Positions 7,174 to 10,021 of a stretch of 10,021 nt of DNA are shown one piece after another. The number at the start of each line of letters is the position of its first letter. Within the stretch, counting starts at the first letter, position 1. A program made the translations under genes and the position numbers. The DNA lies in NCBI GenBank assembly GCA_937127205.1, contig CAKZLS010000401.1, positions 1 through 10,021 of the forward strand, in the 5' to 3' direction. This DNA comes from an uncultured Rhodospirillales bacterium (lineage in GTDB: Bacteria; Pseudomonadota; Alphaproteobacteria; Rhodospirillales; Defluviicoccaceae). The notes beneath the pieces are model-generated. The model was given only the letters and a program-made list of their open reading frames with translations. It had not been told where the DNA came from and made no database searches.

Positions 7174-8619
7174 TCAGTTCTTCCAGAATGCGGGCGTGAA
7201 CAGGATCAGCACGGTAAACAGTTCCAGACGTCCCAGAAGCATACCCGCCGACAGCATCCATTTGGCCCCGTCGGGGAACGATTCAAAGGTGCCGGCCGGG
7301 CCGGCTATGGTTCCCAAAGCCGGTCCCACATTGCATATGGCGGTGGCGGCGGCGGATATGGCGGTCACGAAGTCCAGCCCCATCAGCCCCAGGCCCATGG
7401 CCAGCAACGCAAAGCACACCCCGAAAACGAAAAAGAAACTCAGCACCGAGATGATGACTTCGTCCGGAATAGGCCGGCGATTGTAATAGGGAATAAACAC
7501 GCCATGGGGCCGGAGAAGGTGGTGAAACTGGGTGTTAGCCGCGGCCCAAAGAACCTGGAACCGGAAAATCTTGATCCCGCACGTGGTCGAGCCGGTACAA
7601 CCGCCGATGAACATGAGATAGAAGAAAATCGGCCCCGCGAACACGCCCCACATCCAGAAATCCGAGGTGGCGTAACCGGTTCCGGTGATGATGGAAACGA
7701 CGTTGAAGGATGCGTAGCGCATGGCCGGCAGAAGATCGAAGCCGGTGTCCAGCCACAGAAACAGCGACGTGACAATCACGGCCGCGCCGACGATGGCCAG
7801 AAACCACCGCACCTGAGTATCCTCCAACAGCGCCTGGTAGTTCCCCTGCACGGTCTTCAAATAGAGGAAAAACGGCAGGCTTCCGGCAATCATTCCCATG
7901 GTGATGATGAAATCGATCGCGGCGCTGTCGAAGTACCCGATGGATGCGTCGCTGGTGGAATAGCCGCCGGTGGCGATGGTGGTCATGGAATGGACCACCG
8001 CCTCTAACGGCGTCATCCCGGCACCCCATAGCATCGCGGCCCACAGCACCGTGAATACCGAATAGATGATAAAAAGCCCGGCCGAAATCTGGGCGGCTCT
8101 TGGCAACACCTTCTCGCCGGTTTCGAACGCTTCCACTCGAAACATCTGCATGCCGCCGACACCCAACATGGGCATAACGGCGATGGCCATGACGATGATT
8201 CCGAGTCCGCCCAGCCATTGTAAAATACCCCGCCACAACAGAATGCCCGGCGGGGCATTGTCCAAACCCACAATCACCGTGGAGCCGGTCGTGGTGATCC
8301 CCGACATCGATTCGAAGAACGCATCGGTGAAATTGAGGTGAAGTTCGCTGAACACGAACGGCAGCGCCCCGAACGCCGTCACCATGGTCCAACTCACCGT
8401 GGTCATCACGAAGGCCTGCTGGACCGTGAATCGGAATCGCGGCGTCCGGCAGGTCAATGCCATGGCGACCCCGATGAATATGGTGACGCTGGCAGAAACG
8501 GCGAACACCTGCCAATCCGGGTTGCCGTTAAAGGCGTCCACCAGGGCCGGTACGCACATGCCCACACCCAACGTGGTCAGCAAGATGCCAACAATCAGAA
8601 AGACAGGGCGTACATCCAT
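7174..8619 (-). CDS. trkH: TrkH-family potassium uptake channel subunit
   Basis: This 481-residue membrane protein is almost exactly the length of E. coli TrkH (483). It contains the four pore-loop repeats of the SKT superfamily, each with its selectivity-filter glycine: SGITTTGST (G112), TIATGGYST (G218), IITGTGYAT (G313) and AICNVGPALG (G432). Hydrophobic segments fill the rest. It would form the K+-conducting dimer and normally works with the cytosolic nucleotide-binding protein TrkA, which is not in this window. ATG 8619 is the only nearby start; the Shine-Dalgarno in front of it is weak. The stop lies 7 bp before the argE-type start, so the two are probably co-transcribed although functionally unrelated. 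A 183-bp gap separates it from folE upstream. Confidence 0.93.
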   Translation of the reverse strand: MDVRPVFLIVGILLTTLGVGMCVPALVDAFNGNPDWQVFAVSASVTIFIGVAMALTCRTPRFRFTVQQAFVMTTVSWTMVTAFGALPFVFSELHLNFTDAFFESMSGITTTGSTVIVGLDNAPPGILLWRGILQWLGGLGIIVMAIAVMPMLGVGGMQMFRVEAFETGEKVLPRAAQISAGLFIIYSVFTVLWAAMLWGAGMTPLEAVVHSMTTIATGGYSTSDASIGYFDSAAIDFIITMGMIAGSLPFFLYLKTVQGNYQALLEDTQVRWFLAIVGAAVIVTSLFLWLDTGFDLLPAMRYASFNVVSIITGTGYATSDFWMWGVFAGPIFFYLMFIGGCTGSTTCGIKIFRFQVLWAAANTQFHHLLRPHGVFIPYYNRRPIPDEVIISVLSFFFVFGVCFALLAMGLGLMGLDFVTAISAAATAICNVGPALGTIAGPAGTFESFPDGAKWMLSAGMLLGRLELFTVLILFTPAFWKN

Positions 8620-8802
8620 GAATCGTCTGAACCGCTCGTTATGCCAACGGTCGTTGACCGTATCCGTAGGTCCGATCCCGTTACGGCACTGACAACCAAA
8701 CCCGTTCGACGGAGCTGGTCAAGCTTCGTTGCCGATAACCCGTTGTGTAACCGCAGTAATGCGCGCCCCAAAGAGATAAATGAAGAGAGCTAAACCCGCC
8801 GA
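8620..8802 (-). other. Intergenic region between folE and trkH, with a short dyad
   Basis: This 183-bp stretch contains no convincing gene. The one clear structure is an exact inverted repeat, ACGGTC (8647-8652), GTT, GACCGT (8656-8661), located 28 bp upstream of the trkH start codon. It could be a small operator or a leader hairpin. I see no good intrinsic terminator after folE and no strong promoter for trkH, so read-through from apaG-folE remains possible. Confidence 0.4.
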
Positions 8803-9477
8803 TCAGGCGAGAATGCCCTCGCCGCCCGTCGGTTTGCCGATCATCGCGAGAAATTCCCGGCGGGTCGCGGCGTTGTCGCGGAAAGCGCCGAGCATCCGGC
8901 TGGTTACCATCACCACGCCCGGTTTGTGAACGCCGCGGGTGGTCATGCATTGATGCGCTGCCTCGATCACCACTGCGACACCCTGAGGTTCAAGCGTTTC
9001 ACTGATCGTGTTGGCGATTTGGGCCGTCATCTTTTCCTGAATCTGGAGCCTGCGGGCATAGATTTCGACCACGCGCGCCAGCTTGCTGATTCCCACCACT
9101 CGGTGATGCGGCAGATAGGCCACGTGAGCGCGCCCGATGATCGGTGCTAAATGGTGCTCGCAGTGGGACTCGAAGCGGATATCGCGCAGGAGAACCATCT
9201 CATCGTAGCCGTCGGTCTCCTCGAAGGTGCGGCGAAGAATCTCCACGGGATCGGCGCCATACCCCCGAAAAAACTCCAGATAAGCGTCCACCACTCTTCG
9301 CGGTGTCTCCTGAAGCCCCTCGCGGTCGGGATCGTCGCCGGACCAGCGGATCAATGTACGCACAGCCTCCAGGGCCTGCTCGCGGGTTGCCATGCCCGGG
9401 GACGCGGCGCGCCCTTCGGCGGCTTCATCGCCATTGCCGCCGTCAACGACCCGGACGGGTTTTGCCGTGCTCACCAT
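8803..9477 (-). CDS. folE: GTP cyclohydrolase I
   Basis: This 224-residue cytoplasmic enzyme converts GTP to 7,8-dihydroneopterin triphosphate, the first step of tetrahydrofolate synthesis. Zinc and catalytic residues of the zinc-dependent type I enzyme are all present (numbering from the GTG three bases upstream): C107, H109 and H110 in SHCEHHLAPI, and H176 and C178 in HQCMTTRG. PDREGLQETPRRV (51-63) is a typical family segment. Length equals E. coli FolE (222). The 5' end reads GTG-ATG-GTG; ATG 9477 is chosen because GGGAG (9486-9482) sits 4 nt upstream of it but only 1 nt from the GTG at 9480. The GTG at 9474 is also possible. The first 30 residues are variable and low-complexity. The gene follows the apaG stop by 12 bp, so translational coupling is likely. 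Confidence 0.95.
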   Translation of the reverse strand: MVSTAKPVRVVDGGNGDEAAEGRAASPGMATREQALEAVRTLIRWSGDDPDREGLQETPRRVVDAYLEFFRGYGADPVEILRRTFEETDGYDEMVLLRDIRFESHCEHHLAPIIGRAHVAYLPHHRVVGISKLARVVEIYARRLQIQEKMTAQIANTISETLEPQGVAVVIEAAHQCMTTRGVHKPGVVMVTSRMLGAFRDNAATRREFLAMIGKPTGGEGILA

Positions 9478-9489
9478 CACTCTCCCGAT

Positions 9490-9912
9490 TTAGTGTACCG
9501 ATGCGCTCTGGTGCGGACTATCCAATGAAAATGCCGGAACATCTACGTCCAATTGCGCACCGTCCTCGGTTTCCATGAAATAGGTACCCATCATAATCCC
9601 GGATGGCGCCGACAATGGCGTCCCGCTGGCATACTCGAAGGCTTCGCCCGGCTTCAGAACCGGCTGTTTTCCGACGACGCCTTCGCCCCGCACTTCCTGG
9701 ACATTGCCGGTACAATCCGTGATCCGCCAGTAGCGGTTCAGCAGCTGAACGGTCTCGGCGCCATTATTCTGGATCCGGACGTGATAGGCCCATACGAAAT
9801 GCCGCGACTCCGGTGACGACTGTTCTTCAAGATAGAACGGCTGTACCCGGACGGTGATGCCCTGCGTCGTTTGCTCATAGGCTGGAGATCCGTCTTCAAT
9901 TTTTCTGGCCAT
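9490..9912 (-). CDS. apaG: ApaG-domain protein (Co2+/Mg2+ efflux-associated)
   Basis: This 140-residue protein consists of a single ApaG (DUF525) domain, an immunoglobulin-like beta sandwich. Characteristic segments are QGITVRVQPFYLEEQS (17-32), VWAYHVRIQNNG (40-51), LLNRYWRITD (57-66), the GxGxxG-like loop GEGVVGKQPVLKPGEAFEY (76-94) and MGTYFME (108-114). Bacterial ApaG is linked genetically to Co2+ resistance and Mg2+ efflux, and the fold resembles the F-box protein FBXO3 domain; its biochemical role is poorly defined. ATG 9912 is supported by AGGAGA (9924-9919) 6 nt upstream. The N-terminal and C-terminal ten residues or so lie outside the conserved domain. It is the first gene of a pair with folE, and its ribosome binding site abuts the palindromic repeat region. 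Confidence 0.92.
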   Translation of the reverse strand: MARKIEDGSPAYEQTTQGITVRVQPFYLEEQSSPESRHFVWAYHVRIQNNGAETVQLLNRYWRITDCTGNVQEVRGEGVVGKQPVLKPGEAFEYASGTPLSAPSGIMMGTYFMETEDGAQLDVDVPAFSLDSPHQSASVH

Positions 9913-9923
9913 TTCGTCTCTCC

Positions 9924-10021
9924 TAGAGCGCGTCCCGTTTAGATCGATCCGATCCGAACGGGTGGCCGTGCTCTAAACTATTGATTTTTAGAGCAAGTAA
10001 ATCCGATCAAGTGATTCCACT
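9924..10021. repeat. Palindromic mosaic intergenic repeat upstream of apaG (truncated by window end)
   Basis: Three copies of one hexamer alternate in orientation: TAGAGC (9924-9929), GCTCTA (9970-9975) and TAGAGC (9989-9994). The first two enclose a 13-base imperfect inverted repeat (9934-9946 with 9950-9962; 11 of 13 match, outer core CCCGTT/AACGGG). The second and third form an exact 8-base hairpin, GCTCTAAA (9970-9977) with TTTAGAGC (9987-9994). At the edge AGTG (10010-10013) and CACT (10018-10021) begin another palindrome. This layout resembles the palindromic intergenic repeats (RIME/RPE-like) of alphaproteobacteria; the exact family is not identified. Confidence 0.65.

Noticed and set aside
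5847..7199. 450-codon open frame on the plus strand
   Set aside because: It is antisense to the well-supported argE-type gene, its translation is rich in R/G/H with no recognisable motif, and it has no proper ribosome binding site. It is a GC-driven shadow.
7033..8007. 324-codon open frame on the plus strand
   Set aside because: It is antisense to trkH and the argE-type gene; the low-complexity H/G/R/Q-rich translation is typical of shadows.
8797..8809. CGCC-GATCA-GGCG hairpin at the folE stop codon
   Set aside because: It has only 4 bp of stem, includes the stop codon in the loop and lacks a T-run, so it is too weak to call a terminator.

Overview
The window looks like ordinary chromosomal DNA from a fairly GC-rich alphaproteobacterium. 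Rhodospirillales or a relative is my best guess, based on protein character, an apaG gene with a long N-terminus, and a palindromic intergenic repeat at the right edge of a type common in alphaproteobacteria. No phage, transposase, CRISPR, tRNA or rRNA signal is visible. Seven protein genes account for almost all of it.

Left half (1-5930): a lactate-utilisation locus. A FadR/PdhR/LldR-type GntR repressor gene on the minus strand (97-891) diverges from a plus-strand pair: a large FAD plus Fe-S D-lactate dehydrogenase of the Dld-II type (1290-4145) and an LldP-type lactate permease (start preferred at 4253, stop at 5869). The AT-rich 398-bp divergent spacer holds a perfect PdhR/LldR-style operator (ATTGGT ATT ACCAAT) within a dense cluster of TGGT/ACCA half-sites. 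It also holds a looser TGGTAAA/TTTACCA dyad nearer the repressor gene. The likely logic is that lactate binds the repressor, the operators are released, and permease and dehydrogenase are made together; the permease imports lactate and the dehydrogenase passes its electrons to the respiratory chain. A strong intrinsic terminator closes the operon at 5878-5925.

Right half (5963-10021): four minus-strand housekeeping genes that converge on the lactate operon. In transcription order they are apaG (9490-9912), folE (8803-9477), trkH (7174-8619) and an argE-type M20 deacetylase (5994-7166). apaG-folE and trkH-argE are tightly spaced pairs; a 183-bp gap separates the pairs. The four functions (an ApaG-domain protein, GTP cyclohydrolase I, potassium uptake, N-acetylornithine deacetylation) do not form one pathway.

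The right edge (9924-10021), just upstream of apaG and touching its ribosome binding site, is a mosaic of nested inverted repeats with three copies of TAGAGC/GCTCTA. It appears to be cut by the window end in the middle of a further palindrome. I found no convincing undescribed system. The points most worth a second look are the operator array, the hairpin and start ambiguity between dehydrogenase and permease, and the terminal repeat mosaic.
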